From: Diplonema papillatum
Lineage: Eukaryota > Euglenozoa > Diplonemea > Diplonemida > Diplonemidae
Direction: 5' to 3'
DNA: 64,000 nucleotides
NCBI GenBank assembly: GCA_030068145.1
Contig: JAPJBO010000151.1
Span: 62,001-126,000, forward strand
Positions 20,470 through 31,000 of this stretch are shown here, piece by piece (the first letter of the stretch is position 1; every line of letters starts with the position of its first letter). The notes under the pieces were generated by a model. It did no database searches and was not told where the DNA came from. It saw nothing but the letters and a program-made list of their open reading frames with translations. A program made the translations under genes and the position numbers.

Positions 20470-20665
20470 AGGAGGGGTTTGCAAGAACGTGCTCGGAAAG
20501 GGTATGTGCTCAACACCGCACTGGTCCCGTCTGCGCCGTGTTTCGGTCGTTTAAGCCACGGACACATAACGCGGACCACCACCAGCGCGGAACCTGAGTG
20601 TCTGCAGACAGGACAGCGGTGTGAGTCTGGTTCGTCAGGCGGCTGTTCGTAGCTCGTGAACACTG
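20470..20665. repeat. ~190-bp dispersed repeat, best-preserved copy
   Basis: Nearly identical to 21681-21875 over its length (for example the CATAACGCGGACCACCACC and TGTCTGCAGACAGGACAGCG blocks). The close match implies recent spread. No terminal inverted repeats or tail are obvious, and no coding potential is seen. Confidence 0.8.
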
Positions 20666-21072
20666 GTGAGAAGGGGGGGGGGGGGCAGACGGGGTTCTTG
20701 TTGAACGTGTACACTAACTCCCCGCCGCTCTGAACCCCGGATTTGCCCTGTGCTTCGTGCGGAATACAGCACACAGGTTAAAACACCGGAAAAGCGTCGC
20801 TTTATTTTGTTCTTTTTTCGGGGGTGGGGGGGGTATTTTCCGACGACCCCCTTATGGGCGTGCAGGCTGGTGTCTTTCGATCTTGGGTTTGTTTGAGGTG
20901 TTAGGCTGTGAGGCGGGTAGTATGAGGGATGTAGGTATGATTATGCACTTTAACTACTTTCGTGGCAATTCTCGTCATCACTCATCTGGACTCGTGAGGA
21001 CGAGTCTAAACGAGTACAGGTCGTTGTCATTGCAGAACACTCTGTTTTGACCGTCTGTGTGGTCAGTTTCAC

Positions 21073-21143
21073 AGCACCCGCGGTAATTCCAGCACCAATA
21101 GCGTATATTAATGCTGCTGCTGATAAAAAGCTCGTAGTTGGAT
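21073..21143 (+). rRNA. 18S rRNA fragment (start of the V4 region), probably a pseudogene
   Basis: ACCCGCGGTAATTCCAGC, then CCAATAGCGTATATTAA and AAAAAGCTCGTAGTTGGAT are the near-universal eukaryotic 18S core sequence at the start of V4. Several normally invariant bases differ (GCACC for GCTCC; GCTGCTGCTG between the blocks), and the flanks are not rRNA-like. It is therefore a dispersed fragment and not a working gene. Confidence 0.85.
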
Positions 21144-21680
21144 CCAGAGCTCAGGTTGCAAGGTGGCCCAGTTTGCTGGGCATCAGCGTACTGCTGGTAT
21201 TCAGAAGGCTGGGATCAACCCCTCGCGTCAAGACCTGTGCTCTATGAACGGTGGTAATGGTGCCTTGTAGGAAGTAATCTCTTCATCGGGATGAAAGCGC
21301 TTACGTGTACGGTTTTGGGGGTTTGCCAGGTTTGAGCCGGGTTCGTACCGGTTCTAGGCAGAGCACTCCGATCTGTGCGACTTTCCTTCACCGGTGACCT
21401 GGACCCGCTGTTCTTCATTTCGTGGGATTTGTTCCTCCTTTCGTGGACAAAGCGCGGCCAGAGTCAGAGGGGGGGGGGAGGGAAAAAAAGAAATGAAGAA
21501 GAAGAAGAAGAAGAAAGATGGATCGAAAAAGAAAAAATAAAAAATTAACGAAGAAAAAAAACACGAAAAGGCGAGCACAGCGAAAACAGTGAGTCGCGGC
21601 TCTTGACACGGGTAGTGTGCCAATGCACCCCTCCCCCCCCTGCGGCCAATGTTGTTGGCCGCAGGGGGGGGTGGGGGAAG
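21144..21680. other. No gene; may contain further diverged rDNA sequence
   Basis: 21144-21300 follows the V4 core and could be diverged V4 or spacer sequence. 21470-21550 is a purine tract. No open frame of interest. Confidence 0.3.
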
Positions 21681-21875
21681 TCGGCCAACGTGCTTGGAAT
21701 GGATATGTGCTCAACACCGCACTGGTCCCGTCTGCGCCGTGTTTCGGTCGTTTAAGCCACGGACACATAACGCGGACCACCACCAGCGCGGAACCTGAGT
21801 GTCTGCAGACAGGACAGCGGTGTGAGTCTGGTTTGTCAGGCGGCTGTTCGTAGCTCGTCACAGCCAGGACCACCC
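21681..21875. repeat. ~190-bp dispersed repeat, copy
   Basis: Close match to 20470-20665, including both ends. It is preceded by an inverted pair of CCCCCCCTGCGGCCAA / TTGGCCGCAGGGGGGG at 21634-21668. Confidence 0.8.
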
Positions 21876-22777
21876 GTGCTACCAGTGGCCTTTGGGGGCG
21901 GCACCGAGTTCCCGTTCGCGAGGAAAGCGATCTCGGGCCCCCCACGTGCATACATGTTTTTTTGTAATACGCCCTCTTCCAGGGCATTAGCTTGGTATCC
22001 AGCCCATTTTTCCAAATTTGGACCGTGAACGGCTTTTTGCGTCCACTCAGGAATGGGCCCAACACAGCGCGACCCGACGTATCTTCACGACAATGTTGGG
22101 CCCTGAGCGCCTCGGATTGCACACTGCCACCTCTGCCGGGGGCTTGGGTGATGGTGGGGTGATTTCCTTTTTCTTCTTCTTTTTCCCCGCCGGCTTTTCC
22201 AAATTTGGACTGACCGTCCAAATGTGGATATAGAAGCTAATCCCCTGCCTCTTCAACTCCAGCTTCTTCTGAGGCTAGGGCTTCAGCATGCACCGGGGCG
22301 GGAATTCTTCGTTTAATGCTCAGGCGGTACTGGCGGCTTTTCATGCATGAGGTTCAGAAATATGAAATTCTCGAGGGACTGCCGTGTGCTCATTTCGAAG
22401 GACAACTACAAAGTGGGTCTTTTTTGTTGAACGCTTACGCCCGCCACTAAACCCAGATTTACCTGTGTTTCGTGTGGGCTGCAGCACATTTACCTCCTTT
22501 GATCTATCGCAACTGGCAGTCTCCTCAAGCATTTCCTACAAAGCAGGTGCTTATATGGCGCATTTGAAGGCCTGATTTTGACAGTAACTGGTAGGTAGCT
22601 GACAGTAACTGGCAGGTAACTTTTTTTCAGCCTCAAAATAAATATTTTTGTGCAGCTTTTCGCACTTAGCAGAAAAAAGGGCTCGGAAACTTCGACGCAT
22701 ACAAGGCTCGATCCCTTCGCAACAGATGCCAAGATGTGATGGAGGAAAAACAACCCATGTACTCTTGCAGCAAATCA
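21876..22777. other. No gene; repeat fragments
   Basis: 22046-22106 contains the inverted pair GGGCCCAACA / TGTTGGGCCC. 22300-22350 is a diverged poly-G-headed repeat. 22565-22625 (ACAGTAACTGGTAGGTA blocks) matches 24295-24345. Confidence 0.4.
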
Positions 22778-23368
22778 TCAATTCTCGTTGACATCTCCTT
22801 CGTGGAAGAACAGCGGCGGGTCCAATGGTCTCTTGTCTTGGTCGACTTCTGTATAAGGGCATCCGGGGGAATTCGTTGTCGTGCCCTTCGCTGCAACTTT
22901 TGTGTGAGTCTCCATGTCACCCTCAAGCAAGCTTGCCTGCAGAAAGTCGATGTCCTTCTCATCCTCGCTCTCTTGCCACTCCAACACAGGCCTTCCTTTT
23001 TTTCGCTGGCTTATTGTCGATTTTGCTCCTCTAGCTTGGCACTGCTGAAAGTGGTACTGGTTTCTGCCAGTCCGTTCTGTAGTCCAAGCGGAATGGAATC
23101 GTTTCCTTTTCCGAGCTTCAACGTTTTCTGCTGCCAACTGCTTGGTGTAGCCCCACAGCCGCTTTTCTTCGACCAGCTGCTTCTTTCGCTCTGTTGCCCC
23201 ACAGCCGCTTTTCTTCGACCAGCTGCTTCTTTCGCTCTGTTACCAAGAGAGCAAGAACCTCTTTGAGACGACCCTGAGGAAGGATGACAAGGATGACAGT
23301 CGGTAACTCGGACTCCTTGCAGCAAACCTTTGCCTTACCATCTCGTCATGAACTCTTGTGGTTTGCAT
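22778..23368 (-). pseudogene. Coiled-coil-like two-exon gene broken by a 46-bp tandem duplication
   Basis: Proposed exon 1 is 23339-23368 (ATG at 23368, MQTTRVHDEM), followed by a donor GTAAGG and a 65-bp intron ending CCTTCCTCAG. Exon 2 starts at 23273 (GRLKEVLALLVTERKKQL). The segment TERKKQLVEEKRLWG is then duplicated by a 46-bp tandem repeat (copies starting 23151 and 23197). Because 46 is not a multiple of three, the frame shifts; after the second copy it continues open to a stop at 22778 through a Lys/Arg/Glu-rich, probably helical region. The family is unknown. Either the gene is dead, or this is a length polymorphism of a working gene. Confidence 0.45.
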
Positions 23369-24592
23369 CTCGCAAGATTCGCTTCATTTTCCCCCATGCC
23401 CCTTCCAGCACTGGGACCAAGCACCACGAGCCACTTCATGATCGAGATCGTCGGAGGGACAGTACTCTGTGATACTCGTAGTACAGCCCGCTTGCGATGC
23501 GGAGGAGGAATTCCACTTCGGATGCGCTGGAGATACTGGGTATGAGAACCTTTGACCTCTTCACTCTAAAAGGTGAGGATAGTTTCCTATCTTGTGCTGC
23601 AGGTTCCATGAGGTCTTTCTTGCCGGGCAGGTAAAGTTACTGCATCGTCTGATCGGCTTGCACGTGAGTGGCAACAAAAATAAGCATGGGGGCTGGCTCA
23701 CTCCCTATCCTTGCTCCCTGCCGTTCAAGGGACCTTACTACTTCGTTTTGAATCAGAAACAGCGGGAAGCCTCCGTTGGTGCTGCCATAACAGAAAGGTG
23801 GAGGGGGCGATGGGGACTGTAGGAAAATGAAGCCAGAAATCACATTCTGGAAAAGTCTTGTGGCTGGTGGACGAATTCGTCACTACGGCTTTTCTCCGAG
23901 GGACTGGATGTTGCACGGCATAACAGGTTGCGGGGTCGGTCGCGGTGTGTCGGTTACAATCGTTTGACGGGATGTTCGGTGGAGCACTTGGTCGCTGGAG
24001 GCTTTCCTTACCCGCCACTTGTGGACAATTTATTAATGTTTTCCAAGTAAGCACCACAAAGTCTCATCTCACCAGCAGGCGGAGGGTACACCGTCCTGCG
24101 CGTTTTCACTGCCCTTTGCGGTTTGTTTAACGTCAGGTTTTAGATAATTTGTGTGAGGTTTCTATCCTCTCTCGTTATTTCGCACACAACTTGGATGCAT
24201 CCCTCGGGAAACCCGCCCTAGTGGTGAAACCCCCAAACTTTCTAGTACACACCAGTACAAACTGGGGGAAAAAAAATATTGAAAAACCGGCCTGATTTTG
24301 ACAGTAACTGGTAGGTAACTGGCAGTACCTGCTAGGTAACTTTGCTCGATACCAAACGCGCCATTATACAAAAAAGAAAACGAAAAAAGAAAACGCGGCG
24401 TGTTTGAGGTTAAATGAGGCCGTGTGTACGCTGGGCGCGGTTTTGCCTTGAATTGGCCGTTGACCCGCGTCGTCGGGCGGGCACACGGCGAGGTCCAGCC
24501 TCAGAAGCGGGGTTAAAAAGAGGGTGTGGGCACGTGCTTGAAGAACGGAGCGGTCCCGTTCGCGCCGCGTTCCCCGTCGGCGGGCGCGTCCG
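23369..24592. other. No gene recognised
   Basis: Short open frames only. 24295-24345 repeats the TAACTGGTAGGTAACTGGCAG block of 22570-22620. 24478-24530 belongs to the ACACGGxGAGTCCAGCCTC family. Confidence 0.35.
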
Positions 24593-25016
24593 CGAAACAG
24601 CCAGCACAAGTTTCCTAAGGTTGCTCAAGCATACACGTGAATGGGCCGCAGCCGCAACTGGTTGTACCCAGGAGACGACATTGCTCAGAATCTCGCAGGC
24701 CTTTCGGCACTCATGTCAAGCACGAAACAGCCAGCACAAATTTCCTGAGGTTGCTCAAGTGCAAATGCGAATGGACCGCAACTGGATGTAGTCAGAAGAC
24801 GACACATTGCTCAGAATCTCGCAGGCCTTTCGGCACTCATGTCAAGCACGAAACAGCCAGCGCAAGTTTCCTAAGGTTGCTCAAGTGCAAATGCGAATGG
24901 ACCGCAACTGGATGTAGTCAGAAGACGACATTGCTCAGAATCTCGCAGGCCTTTCGGCACTCATGTCAAGCACGAAACAGCCAGCACAAGTTTCCTGAGG
25001 TTGCTCAAGCGTATGG
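24593..25016. repeat. ~127-bp tandem repeat, about three and a half copies
   Basis: The block GAAACAGCCAGC, then TTTCCTxAGGTTGCTCAAG, then TTGCTCAGAATCTCGCAGG recurs at about 24594, 24722, 24849 and 24972. 25030-25175 holds a further 60-bp duplicated pair (GCGTTGAGGCTTCAC / GCATCGAGGCCTCAC). Confidence 0.75.
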
Positions 25017-25189
25017 ACCGCAACAAAAAAGGGTGCGGCTCCCCAGCAGGCTTGTCCGCGTCTTGCGTTGAGGCTTCACGTTTCTCATTTGCTGGCCCTC
25101 CGGCAGGTTTGTCCGCAGATGCGTCTTGCATCGAGGCCTCACGCTTCTCATTTCTTGGTCCTCGGGTGTGTGCTGCAACCAAAATACTC

Positions 25190-28075
25190 GAGGGACTGCC
25201 TTGTGCTCATTTCGAAGGAGACTAGAGGGGAAGAAAACAATCCAACTACAACTGGGTCTTTTTTGTCTCAGATTTACCTGTGTTTTGTGTGGGCTACAGC
25301 ACATTTACCCCCTTTGTCTATCGCAACTGGCAGTCTCCTCAAGCACTTCCTACAATGCAGGTGCTTATACAAAAAAAAAAAAAACGCGTGCGAATGCACA
25401 CCCGAAAAGAGCGGGTGTGACTCCCGCTTTTTTCTTTTTTTAACTCCGGCGTTTGGCTCCAACTTCCGACGACTGGACTCCACCGTGTACGCAAAAGCTC
25501 CCAGGCAGCCGGCGACGAGAAAGGGGCGGGCGCGATTGTCAGCCTTTTTCGCTTTCTCCTCAACTATCGTTTTTCCTCTTCTTTTTTTTTTCCCCCCCCT
25601 CTCTTTTTCCATGCAGCGGCCGCGGTGTTAGGTTCAACCACATTGTTTTTCGGACTCTGGGGGGGGGGAAATCTTAGTTGGGGGGGGGGGGGGGGGGGGG
25701 GGCAGTGCTTCCTTGCAAGCACAACCCACTTGGTATGGGAGGGGGTCGGTGGGTGGGTTCACCAGGACATGTGATAAACGACACAACACGTGATCACGCA
25801 TTGGCAGAGTTATCACATCGTTGGCATGACGTACGTTGAGACGATGCCAAAAGGGGGGATTTGGGGGGGCAGAAATTATCCTTCTGCCCAGAAAGAACCC
25901 TCTCCCCCTTTTTGACATTCTTCCAGGCGAACAACCCTTTCCGATAATGAGAAGCGCATGTGTTCGCATAAGCTTGAGAACTGCATGAGAAAAGAGCGTG
26001 CTTAAGCATTCAGGCTCGGTCGCACCCGAACAGTCACTGCGCTGTATTGACTGTGTGTGCTACAGGGGTGTCGACCCCCAGTTCCTTTGCCTGACCCACA
26101 GGACGTTTCCCAGCTGTGGCCTGTCATACTACCAGTTCTACAAAGCCCGACACAGGTGGGGCATCTATTCAGAATAATTTTCCTTCTGTTCCTCGTTTCT
26201 TTTTTCGCTTTCTTCTTCTTCGCTTCTCCTCGTCGTTTACTTCCTTTTTTTTTTTTTTTTTTTTTAACATTTGGTTCCACCAAATCTTCGACATATGTGG
26301 AATTGTTTCGCGTCTCCCCCCCCCCAGCTTCTGTTCGTTCTTTGGTCTCGGTTCCTGACAGCTCGGTTCGCGCAATCTTCACCGAAGCTCCCCTCCCACC
26401 CCTCCCCTCCACACGGGTTATTCGCATGGCTTTACGTATACAAGCGGGGCTTCTTCACCTGTGTATGTTGGGTACGTGTGAGTGAGCAAGCTTTCAAGTA
26501 CATGGCATGGTTGGCTGCAAGGTGCATAACGGCTGCAAACAAAATATAGCCCACTCTCTCACCTTTTCAGTCGGTTTTGAGTTTCTGGCACCTGCTTTTT
26601 GAGTCGTCTAACTCCTCTGAGGGAAACTAGAGTTTTCGTTGACCGCACTACCCCCGAGCCCAAATCCTGGACGTGGTTTCAGGTGGCAAATTGGCAAATG
26701 ATCAGAAGGTCCTACTAGGGCGACGTGGTTCGGTAGTTGCAGCACTTGGGAATCCCCTTCGGTTCTTTGAAATGTGAAGAAAAAGAGAGAGATTTTATTT
26801 CCCTTCCCTGGGATGGCTGCCGTGACGAACCTAGCTTCTTCGTGTCACATGCGGAGAGAGAGAGAGAGAGAGTGGAGAGAAACGACAGTGAGGGTTTGGA
26901 GGAGGACGTCGGGGTCCGTGAGGAAGCACCGGCCACCTTGTGCGCTGGCTGTTACACGAGCTTGATGCTCCGCATGGATGCTTGGTGCCGTGTGCCGTGG
27001 GCACCGCCCGCTGCACACGGGGATTCGTTTGCGCCAATAAAACCTCGGAGGGAAAAAGACTGCGTGTATATCCCACTCAAGAAAAAAAAGTCCGATCCTG
27101 GTCCAGGAACGTGACGGTCAACCACGGCTTGCAAAGCTTGAGTCGGAGGCAGCACAGTGCCACAACCCCGTCCGCTCTGCCCTGTAGCTGACCGTCGACG
27201 AGCTTGTGTTCAGCGCGAGCGCCAAACCCCAAGGTGCGCTACGCCTTGATGCTTTAGTTTGGGAAAACGGTAGCCACTTGACCCGTAGGCCCGTGACCCT
27301 GCAGTACCGCCGAACACGTGAAGTTTGGCTTCCGTGTAGCAGGCTTTTTGCAGTTTACTGGGGGAATAGGAGCGAGACGCATGGCTAAATGAGCACCACC
27401 TCGAGTCGACACCAGGAGAATTCGGGTGGTGCTGGCTTCTAAGACCAGTAATTCCGGCAAAAGGTAGCACTCCTCAACTAGCCCGAACCAACACGATCAA
27501 AAGAATGACAGTCACACCTTCCCGATTATTTTTACTGTACCTAGGCGCTTATAAGATCTTATTTCCCATCCCTTTGTTTTTTTTCCGCCGGCAGTACGAT
27601 CAGACGTCGAAGGAAGACGTTGGATAGAAGGAGGAAGAGAGGATTCTTCGTTTGGGTTTTTATTACGACGCAGCGGGCGTCGGGGTCCCGTGGAGAAACA
27701 CAGGACCACCTTGCTCCTGTCCTTGCGAGGTTGCGAGGGGGGCCGGTCAATTGAATGCTTCCCGCTATGGAACAGGGGGCCCGTTGACTCGCAGGAGGAA
27801 ACACTTCTGCGGGGTACCCTCTTCCCAAACCCAACTGCGAGGAGGAGCAAGGGTTTTCGAATACGAACTGTGCGAACACCCCTTTCCAAGGGACGGGTGG
27901 GAGGGAACTTTGAAATTTTTTCTGACCTGCGGGTCAGTGGCGCAAAAAAAAAAAAAACCCCCCGGAAAGGGAGAAGGTGTGTGTTTGGGTGTTCACCTAT
28001 AGACCAAGCGAAAAAAGACTGCGTGTTTTTTCTCACCCGACGAAAAAAAAAACAGGGGAAAACGGCTTGACATAC
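25190..28075. other. No gene; repeats and homopolymers
   Basis: G runs lie near 25661 and 25680-25702, with a poly-T run at 26248-26267. 26790-26950 matches 28790-28960 and 31105-31330 (TTTATTTCCCTTC, then GAGGACG and GCGTCGGG/GTCGGGG blocks), a direct-repeat family of about 170 bp. A frame downstream of PP1-A exon 3 stays open to 27512 but looks like intron or 3' sequence. A short last exon of PP1-A may lie here; I cannot identify it. Confidence 0.35.
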
Positions 28076-31000
28076 CTGAGCTTTGAGGATCTGGAAGGAG
28101 CACATGAGGGTCTGGTCGATGCTCATAATGGCGGCTGAGTTGTCGAACTCGCCGCAGTAGTTCGGGGCGGAGAACAGGGTGATGAGCTGCCTTTGCGCGA
28201 AGAACTGGTACCCGTCCTCCACGACCTGGTGCGCCCGGCAGATCAAATCGAAGTCGTGCTGCCGGAGGAACTTCTCCACGATGTCTGCTCCGAACGTGAA
28301 CGACACACCACGGTCGTTCTCTCCCCATCTGTTTTGTTGTTTGCGAGTCGAATGAATGCATGCAACAGTTCGTGCGGCAGTCTTTTTAGAGTTAAAATTC
28401 GCTTGAAATTCCGGGGGTTTAGGGTCTCCGTGTGACCGTTCATGAATGGGTTTCTCTTAGAGCAAGAAAGGGCAATATTTGTATATTTGGTGCACGCTTT
28501 CGTTGTGGGTTATGGCTAGTCATGTCCGGGACTGTTTGTGACCGACACCAAGTACATTACTTCGATTCTGCGAAATAAACGCCCTTGCCATAAATGCCCT
28601 AAAACGTGTTGGGATGCGGGGCGGTAAATTGGCGTTTATTGTCCCGCATGATTGCATCCGAAACGTGTGGGTGCGTGAAAAAAGCTGGGGTCAAACGAGC
28701 GGGAGCGAGGGGCGAGGGCTCCCGGTTTGCGGACTAAAAGCGACCCCGAGGTGAAATAAACGGTATTTATTCGGCAATAATTTCCGCCAATTTTATTTCC
28801 CTTCTCTAGGCCCGCTAGCAGCGACGGACCTCGCTTCGCGGTGCCAGCACGAGGGGAGAAACTTGGAGATACAGAGAAAGAAAAAACAGAGGGTTGGATG
28901 GAGAGGACGCAGGCGTGCGTCGGGGCCCGTGAGGAAGCACCGGCCACCTTGCAAGATGAGAATACCTGCCCTGGAAAGAAGCACCCTTTCTCGCGGGGGT
29001 AAGCACCCTTGCGGGGGAGCTCTTCCGTGTGCCTCCATGCGGAAGGACACTGGGCAGGTCAAACGAGCGGGAGCGAGGGGCGAGGGCTCCCGGTTTGCGG
29101 ACTAAAAGCGACCCCGAGGTGAAATAAACGGTATTTATTCGGCAATAATTTCCGCCAATTTTGGCTCGGTGTCGGTTTTAGTCCCGAGGGCCCTCGGGCC
29201 TCCCTCGGGACTACAACCGACACCTCGACAAAAATAAACGGAAATTATCTTGCCGAATAAATGTTTACCGTGTTCGGAAAAATGATTGGACCGGAAAAAA
29301 ATTGGACCGGAAAAGTGTTTGGACCAGAAAAAAATTCGACCTTTCGGAGGTTCTGAAAATTTCGGACTTTTTCCGCTCAAACCAAGTTTGGGGATTTCGT
29401 TTTTTCTTTGTGGTATTTTGAAGCCTGACCCAGGGAACCTCTGCCACTCGTTTCTTTGTCAATATGCTCCGGTCTTTCTGAGCATACAAGTATGCAGGCC
29501 GGAAACCGGCCGCACCGGAACGAGGGCGCCGGTATTGTAAGCGAGTATGCGGTGTTTTTCTCGGGATAGCGGGGTAATAACCTTGTTGGTGTAGAAAGTG
29601 TTCTCGTCGGAAAAGTGGAAAAACGGCCACTCGCAGCACACCGGAAAACTACTCGTGCCAGAAAACCACTTTTCTCTCGAGACTAATTAGCTTTTTGCGA
29701 TGCACCCACTTCTGTTGAGGTCATCGTAGTTGACAACGCCTATTCGGTTTCAGGGGTCGTGGAAGTTGACCCGGCGCCTGTATGTGCTTCTGATGTGAAG
29801 ATCGTCGAGCACGATGCACCTCTAGCGGCTGTCGACAAAGTGACCCGCACCACCATTCAGACACAGCGGAAATGGTCGGTGTACACCCTGACGTAGTCGT
29901 CGACCCTGACGTGGGGGACGTCGCTTTTTGAACCTTGCTACGACAACATTATGGAAAACTATGGAGGTGGCGAAGACACTGATCAAAGCGAGTTGCTACC
30001 CGTGGCGGAACTTTCAAACGTTCCTCTTGTGAAGATCAAATCGCAGAAGGTTGGTGAGCATGACGTCACAGAAAGCATCCGGGCATTCCGCGATCGAAGG
30101 TGAGGGCGATAGTGACAGTAGCGATGATCAGATGGTGTACAATGAGGAGACAGAGGACGAGAGCACCACCGATGCCAACAGCGGCGAGAATGTGCGTGTT
30201 GCCTCTTCTCTCACCGCTAAGCCCTCGTCTCTCACCTCAAGCTAGAATGCACTGAAGAAGGATGCAAACGGACTGCACGTCGCGTTATTGGGCCAAGCAC
30301 GTCCAAGCAGGGACTGCACTGCAGCGGCTGCGACACAGCAATCCAGAACACGGTCGGTACTCGTCGTTGTGCACATTGCGACGTGAATTTGAGTGGTGTT
30401 TGCGCTTCTGACAAGTTGGCAAACGAAGATTGGTTATTCATACCTTAAATCCGCGTCGCAGTGCCCACTGATTATTTCATGGGGTACGGTCACTGTTCAG
30501 TCTCAAAACTCATCATCCGCAACGACTGCTCTTTTGCCCACGGCTACTTGACTCCGTTGGCTTCATTTCACAAGGCATCCAGTGAAACTGGTTTTGCCGG
30601 AAAAATATTTGGACCGGAAAAATGTTTGGACCGGGAGAAATATGGACTTTTGGGGGGTCTGAAAAATATTTGACAGTTTTCCGGTCCAACATTTTTCCGA
30701 ACACGGTATTATTCGGCCGAATAAATACCGTTTATTTCGCCTCGGGGTCGCTTCTCTCTCGGGATCCCGCTCGTTTGACCCCAGTATATTTCACGCTCCC
30801 ACACGTTTTGGATGCAATCATGCGGGACAATAAACGCCAATTTACCGCCCCGCATCCCAACACGTTTTGGGGCGAGGGCGTATATTTTGCAGAACAACAA
30901 GCATTTATTCGGCAAGCTAATTTCCGTTTATTTTGTCGAGGTCTCGGTTTTAGTCCCGAGGGAGGCCCGAGGGGGGGTTTGCAACCCGAGCCACAGCGGA

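Noticed and set aside
26002..26485. Overlapping 140-codon frames on both strands
   Set aside because: They cross a poly-T run and simple pyrimidine-rich sequence, with no recognisable motif.
27512..28075. Continuation of PP1-A exon 3 for about 188 more codons
   Set aside because: Sequence after ILKAQ matches no PP1 tail, begins with a GTATGT donor and has low-complexity translation. It is more likely intron or 3' flank.
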